Assembly: GCA_008921705.1 (NCBI GenBank)
Contig: VFFE01008475.1
Coordinates: forward strand, 879,445 to 943,444
Direction of reading: 5' to 3'
From: Burhinus oedicnemus
Lineage: Eukaryota > Chordata > Aves > Charadriiformes > Burhinidae
DNA length: 64,000 bases
A program made the translations under genes and the position numbers. Shown here in pieces: positions 25,701-37,700 of this stretch. Below the pieces are notes generated by a model, which worked only from the letters and a program-made list of their open reading frames with translations, had not been told where the DNA came from and did not search any database. Positions within the stretch are counted from its first letter, which is position 1; every line of letters begins with the position of its first letter.

Positions 25701-28700
25701 ACTGACTGTTAGGGTATGTGATAAAAAGCCTGTCTGCACCCCCACAAAGGAGCACGGAGGCAGTAGGAGGTAGAGGAACCTCAGTAACACCCTGCCAGCA
25801 CTCCTCCCGGGACCATCACAGGAGAGCCCTAACCACATGGGTGGCTCATCTGCATGGACCAGAGGAGCACAGAGGTGGGCAGGGGAACCCAAATTACAGA
25901 CTCTGAGAAACAGACACCGTGTTTGGCTTCTCCTGGGGCTGTACTGGGAGAGCCTCGGCCCCGCGGTCCAGGGGTGATGTCTATCAAGATGAGGCTCTCC
26001 AGAGCAGAGTCTGAAGGGGTGTTACTGCCAAGGGGCAGGGGACACATCGTGGAATGCAGGGGAAGAGCATTTCCATATTAAACAAGACTTATGGGATGTC
26101 TAGGGCGGGAACCAAAGGGAGAGCAAGGGTGGGATCTAGGTGATTCGGGGAGGAGCAAGTGTGGGAAAATAGAGGGATAAGGGGATAGAAATGGTGGCTT
26201 GCATGTAAAGCGGGGCTGGTCAGTATGCTTGTCTCGCCATGACCTGTGTCTGATCAGTACAGTCTGTCCTGACTTCTTATCAAACTCAGTTTCTAACTAT
26301 TTTCTTGGGCTAGGGACTCTTGTTTACTGTGCGCGTGTAAGGGGGTGGAAAGCTTGAAGTGCCAGCAACTGCAGTATATATAATTCCCGCTAATGGACCT
26401 TCATCCTGATCAGCCAGAGAGAGGAGCAGGATGAGGCTATTTGTGCTTGTTTGTGTTTGTGCTGTTCATTTCTCTTTGCATTGATCTGCAGGGCTTGCTA
26501 TATATATATATGTATATAATGGGTTGTATAGGTGTGTTTATGTCTGTGCCCACTGGGATCGCATTCCCAGCTTTCTTTGAGGGTACATGGATGGAGAGAG
26601 CATCTCCTCCTTTAAGGGTGGATGGTTAAGGACCTTTTCAATGTAAAGAGGGGATAATAAGGGAGAAGCCGTAACAGAGAACATACAGGGACACAAACCT
26701 GACGGACAAACTATAAGGCACGAGGTAACGAGAACCAAACCTGGGTAGCCACACTGGTTGCTAAGGGTATGTGGAAATTGAGAATGTTTATTTCATTAAG
26801 ATTATTTGATAGGGATCCAGCGGGATATACTAAGGAAGAGGGGGGAGCTGTAAGCAAAATATACGGAGACACAAAGCTGACAGACAGACGTAATGGGGGC
26901 AAAGAAAAGAAACAGACCTTGTTGGTCACAGTCATTGGTGGGCTATCAAAAAGCTGCAGGCAAACCAGTACTTTGCAGCCGATAAGCAGGCAGACCTGCA
27001 AGTCCGGGATGTCGGAGTGGTGTCACTGGAACTGTGCAAACTGGTGAAGGGCTGTGCAGCGGACAGGGTTGGGGAGGAGCAAGGGAGGAACAGAGAGCAA
27101 GGAGGAGTGTAAAAGGGGCTGGCTGCATTTAAGATGGGGCCACTCCATACGTTTGTCTGACTTGGCCGTGCACCTGATCGCCACAGTCTATCTTCTTATT
27201 AAATCCTTTCATAATTATCTCTCCGTCTTAGCTCACTCTTTGTCCTGTGTGTGTACACGTCAGGTCTGCAGGGACTAAGCGCAAGGACTTCTTGGGGGGA
27301 CTGATGTTGAGTGGATGCTGGGCCAGCAAATGGAGTCAGACCAGGGATGTGGGTGCCCCGTGGCCTGTGGTGTCAGCTACTGGAACGAGGGAGGGTCCTA
27401 GCGTCAGTGTTTGGAGGGGCCATAGCTCTCTGGATCTAGGGAGGGTCCTACAGAATTTGAGCCCGGAGTGCCAGCTACATGAGGGGATCAGTGGGAGTGA
27501 AATTGGTGCCAGCAACCGCAATCAGACTGGGGGTGTGGACACCCCTGACTTGTGGTGTCGGCAACCGGAGCGAGTGGGGTCTCAGTGCAAGCTGCTGGAG
27601 CCGGTGAGGGTCTTTGCCACCAGCCGTGGTGCGGGAATGGCGTGTGTCCTGAAGATCAGCTGCTAGGAGGGACCAGGGCGAGTGATGGCAGTCGGGGGCA
27701 CGGTTCTGGTGCCTGGGGCAGGACTGCGGGTCAAAGCCTGTCTGCCCGGTGCCGGCTGCTGTGGAGGCAGCAGGGAGAGGAGGGTCTGTATCTTCCCCAA
27801 AGCTGATGGTTTTTTTGGGGGAGGAAAGTGTAATTTACTAGCAAACTTCAAGCCGGACCAGCCAGCGAGTAGGAAGCCCTGAGGTCCAGGCATGGGGTCA
27901 GGCAAGCAGAGGCCCAGCTGCCTGTATTCAGAGGGACCTGTGAATGTGGAGCGCCTTTGAGAGGAGCGTGCGAGTGCTGCCTGTTTGCTAGTGAGGACCA
28001 AGCTGGACCAGCTGGCCAGTAGAAGATCCATGAAGTGGGTAAGGGGGCTGGGCAGCGGTATCAGATGGACAGAGGGGCCATGCTGGTACTTGGGGGATCC
28101 GCAAACGTGAACCTCATCTACCAGCTGAAGAAGAGGAAGGGGACGTGGCTGTTCACACAAGTCCTACCTGTCGGTGCTGTTGAAAGCAGTGCCTTGTCTG
28201 TGACAGACTCTAACCGGGCATGTCCGTGTCCTGCGTGTGTGTCCCTGGGATACATACTTGGCTTTGCTATTTTTTGAACCTGCAACCATGTCCCTCAGCC
28301 TGGCCTGGCCGGGCTGGACTCCAGTGGCCAGGTGGGACAAAGTCCTGGGCCCGGAGCTGTGGGAGGTGGTGTGCACTCCTGACATCCCTCAACACCTTGC
28401 TACTTGTTGGACCTGGGAGCATGGAGCTACGGCAGCTTCCCATCTGTTGGGCTACTGAATTCGTCCCTCCCTAACACTTACATTAAACGTCAGTATGGAC
28501 TGATAAAATCACTAGCTAGCTGTTCTTGAGAAGGTCACATCTTAGTAATGATAGCAGAAGACAGACTAACTTGCCCTGTCCTGAAGCACTGCCTTTACCG
28601 CTATCCACCATTTGCATACTTTTAGGGACACCATAGGACACCCTTGTCACTGGTTCTGCCCTCCAGCTGGCTTGTGCAATTTCTGGTTTTTAGGTACGGT

Positions 28701-31700
28701 AGGTTTAAGTTGCAGCTGGGAGATGTTCTGTCACGGTCTGCTCTGCCCTTGGTGCTTTTCACAGGGAAGAGAAGGCTGATACGGACATGATCTAGCTAAC
28801 ATGGGCTTGATTTTTGTTTACAAGTTCACTACTCGATTCTTTTGGCTAACTGGCTTCCCGAGCCTTTTAGCCACGTCCCTGAGCCTCTCTAGGCTCACTT
28901 GTGTGGAAGAGCTTTTCCTTCAGCGCTGCCCCTGCTCTCCTTTTATCTTGGCTCACCTTGTACCTCAGGGAAGCGCGGGGACCGGAGGACCTTATGCCGC
29001 AAGAGGATCAGCCTGTGCAGACGCCCTCCTCTGCGCGAGAGCAGCACAAGAATAGCAGGGTCAAGAGTGTGGCCTGGAGGTGGCGGGTTCCTAAAAATCA
29101 TGACTAGAATATGATTTCTAGAAAGGAGGACTTTCCAAGGGCGATCAGCTGGGCCTGTCGTTCGTTCTGCTTTTACAGGAATAAAACCTCAAGGGAAGAG
29201 TTGGGTTTTTACCTTTTTCTAACAGAGTGCCACAGCTGGTAAGTACTTGGAATCGCAGTAACCTTTAGCAGCCTGTCTCTGGCTGTAGCCGATTTCCACG
29301 TGTTCAACTCCACCTTTGAAACGGGCTCTTGCCGTTTCTCCTCTTAATAAATGTGTGAGGTGCTTTCATTTTGTATTTGAGAGATGCTGCTCTTCCCTCA
29401 GCTCTCGAAAGAAAGCTGAATTTGCATTATGGCCGCTGGATAATGGGATACAGGGAGACAGCCGGTTTGAGGGACACTGTGAGTAAGGTTGAGCACGCAT
29501 CTGCTTTCAGATTTTAAAAACCGGCTTCAAATCTGGCTTGAGTGGCAATCTAGTAGATAGGGGCCATTGTGCCTTGTTTCCGTCACTTTTCAGAGGTCAT
29601 GCTGTTTTGAAAGTGGCACGTTGTTCATTGTGTGTTAATTAATTCCAGCACGGTTTAATGACAGGCTTTCGGCTGCATGCTGTCTTTCCGAGAGGGAAGG
29701 GCAGCATTGCTGAGGCCGCTCCAGGAGAGCACTGCTTGCTTGGATGGGAGGAGGTACGGGGCTGTGGCGGGGAGAACCTAAGGACACCGTTGTTCCGGCG
29801 GTCATGGCTGCCTGTGCACATTATCGAGCTTGACCGGCCTTGGCGGCATTTCGGGAGAGATGCAATCGCGCTGGTTGTGATGGGTGACTGAACACATTTT
29901 CCTCAGGAGCTGCTCAGAACCAGCTGACAAGTGCAGTTTTAGCAAGGCTTCTGGAGAAGCTCATTGCCTCAGTCTTTATTGCCACCTTCTGGAAAGGCAG
30001 AAGAATAATTTTTGAGTAGACTCTACAAACATCACGTCCTTTGTTTGTGACAATATGCACGCCAACTTCTTTTTTTTTTTGTTCAAGTACTTACTTAGAT
30101 TGGCAATGGAAGACAAAAGTATGTGCAAAGCAAAAATAGTAGGCTCTTGATGCTCCTGGAGAGAGCACTCTACTTGAACTCTCTTTTCTTTCGTTCGTCG
30201 TTATTTTGCATTTTCTGCAAATAGCCTATTTTCCACAGGCACTTTCATCTCCAGGGGCTTGGGTTTTTAGCTTGTTCTTGCAAGCAATAACATTGCAGAA
30301 AGAAAAATAGCTTGGAATAAACAATTCGCAAAGCTGATATTTCTTCAAAGTGCTCTGTAGAATATACGTGCGCCTTGAATTTAACAGCATCTTTATTTTC
30401 ATGAAAGCAAGGTGGAAGTTTTCCGAACCGCTTGTTCTTAAGCTGTACCTAGTGATGTCAGTGGAATTTTTTGGATTTGGGTCGGCTTTTTTTGTGAATT
30501 TCCATAAGAATGTTCAAGCCATGACCAAGTATTTTAAAATAATTTGCTTTCAGACGTATAATGCTACAACCAGAGTAGCTTACTGGAGAATCACATATAG
30601 GGAGAAGGGGGGAGCACTGCTTAATTCATGTATTAACAATGCATGTTTAATTTAACTGTTATTGTAGTTTATGGAAATCATATTGAGGCTTCATGAATGT
30701 AGACCCTGATGCATTTGAGAGGAAGGGGAAAAATGAACCATGAAGTAAATAGTATCTTTTGACTGACGATTCCAAGACACAGATATTAACACAGTCAAGC
30801 AATATCCAGTATGTTATTTCATATGTATATATTTTTTTCTATTTATACTGTATTTTATATTTTTATATTTTCTATATAGTTTATATATTATATACCATAT
30901 ATAAACTATATATTGAAATATAGGTCTATCTTTAAATAAGCATATTTTAATGTATAAACAAAACCAAGGAACCTAGAACAGGAGCTAGGTGGACAAAGGA
31001 TCTCAGATGATACATTAGACCATTTAAGTTGGGAGACTATAAAGCAGTGACTTGCCTATAGTCATGTAGGGGAGTCCGTAGCAGAGACGGAAGCAAATTT
31101 CGATTTCCAGAGTGCTAACCATAATGCCACCTGTCTCCCCAGTTGTTGTGTCCCCCCACTCCAAACTAAATGGCTTTCTTGCATCTCTGCTTGGATTTCT
31201 TGAATTTCTGCAGAGTTTCTGTAAACGTTTCTGGTTCCAGGAACGAAATACCATTTTCTTCTTCCCCTCTCTTAAATGTACTCTCTTAAAGGCAGCTGTC
31301 ATCTCAGTAATGAGACTGCCTACTGCAGTCTGCAAGTAGATTTCAATCCTAAGTTTTAACCCACGTAAAGCAACAACATGCCTTGAGGAGTTCCTGAGGG
31401 TGCTTCTAAAATATGTTAAAATGTCAGCAGGGCCGTGAGATATTAATGTCACTTTCAATTTTTTTCCATGTTTCTTCATCGTGATTGAAGTCAGAAATTA
31501 GAGCATTAGAGCATTATCTGTTGTGCGGCTAAACACAACAGAGGGGATGTTTTAAGGAAACTGTGCTGCGGTAACTTCTTCTGTGTCTCAGTACAGGTTT
31601 TTGCAGCCTTTACGTGTGTAATGCCTTCAAGGCAGCGTCCCACTGCAGATGATACCCATTGACAAGGACAATAGATGTTGTAGGGTTTCATCACAGACCT

Positions 31701-31727
31701 CTAATTCCTTTTTGGTAAACTGACTCA

Positions 31728-31758
<31 letters not shown>

Positions 31759-34700
31759 CCAGTTGAACTGTGCCATAACAAGATGCTTTGGTTTTGTTTT
31801 TTCTTTCTTCAGGTAAAAAATGTGTTCTGTATGAAGGCGAAGGAAGGCAGAAAAAAATCAGTACGTGCCTTAGTGGCTATTGGAAATGGTAAAGGGGCTG
31901 CAGGTATGTGCATTTACTGTATGTAAAAGATGCCAAATTAATCATTGTTTGTAATAGGACTTTGGGAGGCATGGGACTTTAAAGAGACTTTTTATATTTA
32001 AAAAAAAAAGAAAAGAAAAGAAAATTTACCCTTTTTTCCACTGGGCAATATTGAAATACCTGTAAGGATTTTGAGTTTCATCTATAAAAGTAAACTTTAT
32101 AATCAAATTATGTATGTATTCATTTGGACATTTTGTTTGTATAAAAAAAGAAATTTGGAAAAGTAGTAATTTGTGGTTAGGTTTGGGACATATATTCACT
32201 GGTAAAAGCATTTTTTATTTAGCCCTAGAGTGATAGAACTAACTACTGGTAGATCCTACCAGAAGGGATCATCTGTGCTTTCCTGTACACAGATTCTTTT
32301 TGGTGTAGATATTGTTTATGTTTAAAAAAAAAAAAAATCAAAGCCTGAAAATATTCAGCCGTGCATTATCTGTACTTAAAGGGGGCCTACAGGAAAGCTG
32401 GGGAGGGACTCTGGATCAAGGAGTGGAGCCATAGAATGAGGGGGAATGGTTTTAAACTAAAAGAGGGGAGATTTAGATGAGATCTCAGGAAGAAATTCTT
32501 GACTCTCAGGATGGTGAGACAGTGGCCCAGGTTGCCCAGAGAAGCTGTGGCTGCCCCATCCCTGGAGGTGTTCAAGGCCAGGTTGGACGGGGCTTGGAGC
32601 AACCAGGTCTGGTGGGAGGTGTCCCTGTCCATGGCAGGGGGGTTGGAACTAGATGATCCTTAAGGTCCCTTCCAACCCAAACTATTCTATGATTCTGTGA
32701 TTTATTTCACCTAGCCTTAGGCACCTACTAGCTGCAGAGTATAGTTGTTTACTCTCAAGTCAAAGAAAAGAATCAGGCACCTGCAGAAGGTGCCTGGAGT
32801 TGCAGGTGGGCTGACCTGCCCTGGGAAGTATTCATCCCCTTGTGCTGGCGGTGGAGGAAAACTCAGCTGAGTGTGCTCTTCACGGAGGTCTCTGTGCTTG
32901 ACTAAAATGAGTCTGGGCCCCCATGGTTAGTAGAGCAGGTAAGAGTCAAAGCAAAGTAAGAGTCAGTGGATGTGGATTTGTCTTTCTGGTTTTGAAAATC
33001 ACTTTAATGTTGTTGGGGTTCTTGGGGTTTTATTTTCATTTGCTCTAACAGCGGTGACCACTTTACAGCAAAGGGCAGCATGACTGTGCGTTTTCCTGGG
33101 TCATTTTCTAGCTAGTGTTAATATTCTGGGTAGAATTAGTATAAATCTGACTGATTTTTTTTTTCTTCTCCCCAAGTCTCAGGAGAGTCCCTTGGAAGTA
33201 TTACTGCTTTTAGTTAAAAAGGGCTTGTTTACTGGTAGTCTTAGCTAGCATCTTGATTCAGAAATTTGTAATGGATCTGTCAAATCAGAAGACCTTAAAT
33301 TTCCTTCTGATTCAGCCTCTTTAGGAAGCTTTCTTATTTTATTGAAGTTAATCATACAAAAAAATCTATTTTATGGGCTTCCTGCAAATACTGTATTTAC
33401 ACTTTTAAGGAAAAATAGAATAGTCAGGGCCCTGTGAGTCTGGTCTCATAGTAACTTCAGTCATCTGTGGCTTGACCCGTTTGTAGGCTTTCTCCATTAT
33501 AACTCTTTATAACAGTCTCTTCAACAAGCAATTTGAAGTCTAACCGTAGAAATGCTGTCTACAGCATGAAGTAAGTAGGACAAATCAAAAGAAACGTAAG
33601 ATTATGAAGGCTCTTCTAATATGAGCTGTGAAAAGAGACCTTCTTCCTTTTCTTTCTCGGCAAAGACTGCGGAAAGAAGACTGGGCAGAGGCATTCAGTT
33701 CAGTTGTGATTTCCTTGTAACAGAACTCTAAGCACAGTTTCGCATGCAGGGTAGTGATGACCAAGCTATCTCTAGAAGCAATCAGACCATCTCAGTGCAA
33801 CATCTAACTTGGCTTAACCAGCCCTGCATCCCAGCTGATGTCATGGTACTGCTTCATATGTTGGTAAGATCACTCACAGCAAAGACATCGATGACTGACA
33901 CCTGGCACGTTGTGCCACGTTCCTCTCACCAGAAGTTTGGAAAATGCTGCAATAAATAACAATTCTTTCTTCAAGTGAAGTGTTTAGCAATCTTGGCCAG
34001 AAGAGCCTTTGAGTTGGTCAGAATTGATCATTACGAAATGAGAAGAAAAGAATTCACTCTGCTACAGCTTCTTACGGGGTTGTGCGCAAAGTGAAAAGTT
34101 GCAAGAAAAAATTCTTAGTTGAATCAGTTGCGGTTGATGGGCAACTCGACGTAGAGAAGGCTGAAGTAGTTTCTGTGTTATGGCTGCAAATTTTCTAAAT
34201 GAGCAGCTCCCATTTTAAGAAAAACACAACAATCAACCTATCAAAAGAAAACAGCCAAGGCCAGACAAGGCTGACCAGCACGTTAGTACTTCAATGCAAT
34301 GGTGTAGCCAGGTCTTTATATATTGGCTATTACTGGATATATAATACTTAACAATATTACATACTGATAAAGCAAAAGGAGACATTCCATGGTGTGGTTG
34401 TCACTGTCTTTTTAAAAAAGAAAAACAAAGCCTATAACTGTCACTGTCTTTTTAAAATAATCTGTAAAGGCTAGCAGGTATTTCCAGAAAAGTCTATTTT
34501 CTCTTAAGGATTTTCTATTTCACTTTGTCAGTTACAAAAATTATTGGGCATCCTTCATTTGACGGTACATGGTTTGCTTTCGGTAGCCAGCTTTTGGGAT
34601 GGCTCAGATTCTGACACAGAATTATAAAAGACAATGCTAATACCATGTAATTGTAAAGGCATGCATAAAGGAACTATACAGCCACCCTGTACAGCAATGA

Positions 34701-37700
34701 GTTTCTTGCAGGTTTCCAGTTCTGTTATTTAGGAAATAGTGTTTCTCTTTCACTCAGTTTTCGAATACCAGGAGTTAAAGACTTTTTTTTTTTTTTCTTT
34801 TGCTGCAGGATAAGTTTTATTTAAGAAGCACCTTTGAATGTGCTAAGTTTTTCTCTGTAAAGAGAGAGTTTTCATGCATTCTCTTGTGGTTACAAACCGA
34901 TGTACGTTAAAATTCCCGTTAGACCTCAGATGGTCTTAGAGATAAGACAGCTGGGCAGAATTAAAAGAAGAATCAGCTAAAAAAAATAGAAAATGAATAG
35001 CTGTGAAGTAAATAAATAATCTAATCCAAATAATAGAGGAGGTAGGAGTATTGCATGTATTGTATTGGTGACAGAGTACAGGAAATTGCATTTGCATTGC
35101 TTTATGACTCTAGTAAAGAAAATCTTGCTTTCAATATATATGCAGAGCATCGCCCTTTTGGATGTAAATAGTCTGCTTTTATTATGAGCTGAATAGATAT
35201 CTCTGATGCTGGGATGTATGTGGGAGCTTTAATAAGACAACTGTATTTCCAGTCAACTACAGTTTTGCAGAACTCCATTTATGTGAAAGATTCAAGTCCA
35301 GATGTGTTCCTCAGACTGAATTTTAATTGCAGTTTGGAGGGAAGGAAAATTTATGTATAAAGGAAGGTGTGGTTTTTCAGCAGAAAGACTCTGAAAAAAT
35401 TCTTCCTACCTCTTCTTTGAAAAGCTTTTTCATGAAACACGTTATCACTTTAATCCGTGTGTGCTGAGTGATTGAATTGAGGTTGCCCAGGTGACCTCAT
35501 TTTTGGCATCTTCTAATCTATTGGGCGATGCCACAGCATTGATACGCTGCTGTTGTGTTCTCTGCGTGTGTTTGAAAGAATAGCACGGTTTCCTTGCCTT
35601 TTCTTGTGCGGGAGTTAGAAAGTGACGGGGACCTCTGGGTGCATGGTGGGTGCGCAGGGGTGGCCGATAGCAGACGCTAGCCTTGACTGTCGGCTTCTTC
35701 CACAGCAGCCTCCGGGCTTGCAGTCGTATCCTCTTTGCTTGTAACACCACAGCATTCAGGATGGTATTTCTTTCCTAGATCTCTTTCAGCCCATTTCTCC
35801 TGTAGCGTCTGCGTGAAATCAGTGAGTCAGTGTGGGCCAGTGGGTCCAATCCCATTGATTTTTGGATACAGGTAACCCACAGCCCCAGCTGACGCAACAG
35901 AAACATCGAACGACCAAAAAAGCTAGATTTGCTGGTTTGAAGTTAAATGATTTTAGTTCAATCTACCTTGTGACATTGTTGGACTACAGAACTTGTGAAA
36001 ACGGTTGTCACATCCTCTTATTCATTCCGTACAGTCGGTTGGTGCCCTGCTCTGAGCTGACTGCAACTACTCCGAGACTGCTGTGAAAGCTCTTCATCGC
36101 TACCACAGTTCACCTGGTAAACAGGAGTAGGTCTGAGGGTTCAGAGAGAACTAGGTAGCCGTTTGTAAACTGGGGGTCTGGTTTTTCTCTGTTCTACAGG
36201 CATGCATTTTTTGCAAATGCGCTATTCTGTTAGAACCTGGGTTTCATACTCTCTATTTCACTAACAGAAACCCAGTCTCCTCCTTTCTTTCCAGGGTCTT
36301 GGAGCTACGCTTTATGCAGACATAGTTGATGTATGTGCATCAGCTTCCTTTTTTTCCTTCCTTCCCTTCTTTCTTTTTGGGCAGAAAACTGGACTTTTTT
36401 TGGGCTTAAGCAGTCACCACTATTCAATTGTTTGGAGAAGTTTGGACAAATACACAAAAGAATAACTTAAGCCTTATTTGTTTTCATTTGACAACAAGCG
36501 ATTGGCATCCAATTGTTTAGGTATTCATAACTTCTAAACTGTTACTTTCTGTGGTTTCTGTGGTTTTTTCTGGACCATATTCTGAGTATGATCTGTGCGA
36601 TGGAGTGGAAAGAACAAGTACTAAAGGTGGTTGTGAAGTTCTCTGTTTTTTCCCATTTGCTTTCTGAAGGTCCAGCCTCGTGTATTTTTCAGTAATAAAA
36701 TGACTTTTTTCTGTCTTGCAGGTTTTGCAATGGGGAAAGCAGGTGACAGGATGAATGCTTTACGGAAAGTACGTTGATTGAATTATTTGTTGCTTGATGA
36801 CAAGCACAAATAATTTGTACCTACACTTTTTTTTTAATAATCAGTATCTTTTGTAGTCTATGCAAAGAAGTAAGTCCATGTATCTGATTTGTCCATCTTG
36901 ATACATAAAATCATAGAATCATTTAGGTTGGAAAAGACCTTTAAGATCATTGAGTCCAACCATTAACCCAACACTGCCAAGTCCACCACTAAACCATGTC
37001 ACCCAGCGCCACATCTACCCATCTCTTAAATACCTCCAGGAATGGCGATTCCACCACTTCCCTGGGCAGCCTGTTCCAATGCTTGACAACCCTTTTGGTG
37101 AAGAAATTTTTCCTAATATCCAATCTAAACCTCCCCTGGCACAACTTGAGGCCGCTTCCTCTTGTCCTATAGCTTGTTACTTGGGAGAAGAGACCGACCC
37201 CCACCTCTCTACAAGCTCCTTTAAGGTGGTTGTAGAGAGCGATAAGGTCTCCCCACAGCCTCCTCTTCTCCAGGCTGAACACCCCCAGTTCCCTCAGCCA
37301 CTCCTTGTAGGACTTGTTCTCTAGACCCTTCACCAGCTTTGTTGCTCTTCTTTGGACAACCATAACGAGGTTGCCCTGCAATGAGATTCTGTTAATGCAC
37401 TCTATTTTCTTTCTACTCCCTTTTCTATGGCCTATACCTATCCCCTCTTGCTCACTTGTTTCCAGTATCTATATAGCATACAGTCTGCTTATGCAGTTAG
37501 CGTGTAGGAATTTTTCTCTTAAATGTGTGTAATGACCTTATTAAGGCTCCTTTAGATTTCAAACTGTTACTTGTCCATCTACGTTAATCTACCTCGTGTT
37601 GTAATGCTCAACTAAGCTGTCAAAGTAGCAATGCTAAAAGACACGAAGTTTGATAAAGTTGTTACTATGTTGAGAAATCTTTGTAAATATAAAATCTATT

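Larger units (their letters stand above)
26100..28455 (+). mobile_element. LTR-like non-coding repeat, copy A (composite)
   Basis: A long GC-richer block inside the largest MRPS5 intron. Parts align by eye to copy B (40545-41740, opposite strand): AACATACAGGGACACAAAC near 26680, CTGTATCTTCCCC near 27786, GGACCTGTGAATGTGGAGCG near 27928 and GTGTCCTGCGTGTG near 28226. It contains two similar segments with LTR R/U5-like character (26110-26340 and 27030-27260), including CTTCTTATTAAATCC near a CCGTCTTAGCTC block, and tandem units at 27.35-27.6 kb. No retroviral protein domain is recognisable in any frame. The class is inferred; the left boundary is uncertain and may lie as far left as 25.7 kb. 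Confidence 0.6.
11317..31812. other. MRPS5 intron c-d, 20.5 kb
   Basis: The largest intron. It holds five clear CR1 insertions, plus a head-to-head partner and a possible ancient copy. It also holds the assembly gap, LTR-like repeat copy A, a MIR-like fragment and two perfect inverted repeats. In 13.05-14.57, 15.8-17.98, 18.25-20.39, 23.9-25.7 and 28.5-30.98 kb I see no gene or identifiable repeat. 22.64-23.35 kb has a vaguely LTR-like look (TTTATTTTTTGAACTTACTG) that I could not substantiate. Confidence 0.75.

Noticed and set aside
27663..28160. A 165-codon - strand open frame
   Set aside because: It lies inside LTR-like repeat copy A, is antisense and has no family resemblance.
35445..35750. 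A basic 101-codon - strand open frame
   Set aside because: It shows no recognised domain, no homologous landmark and no splice signals, and it sits in an MRPS5 intron; probably chance.
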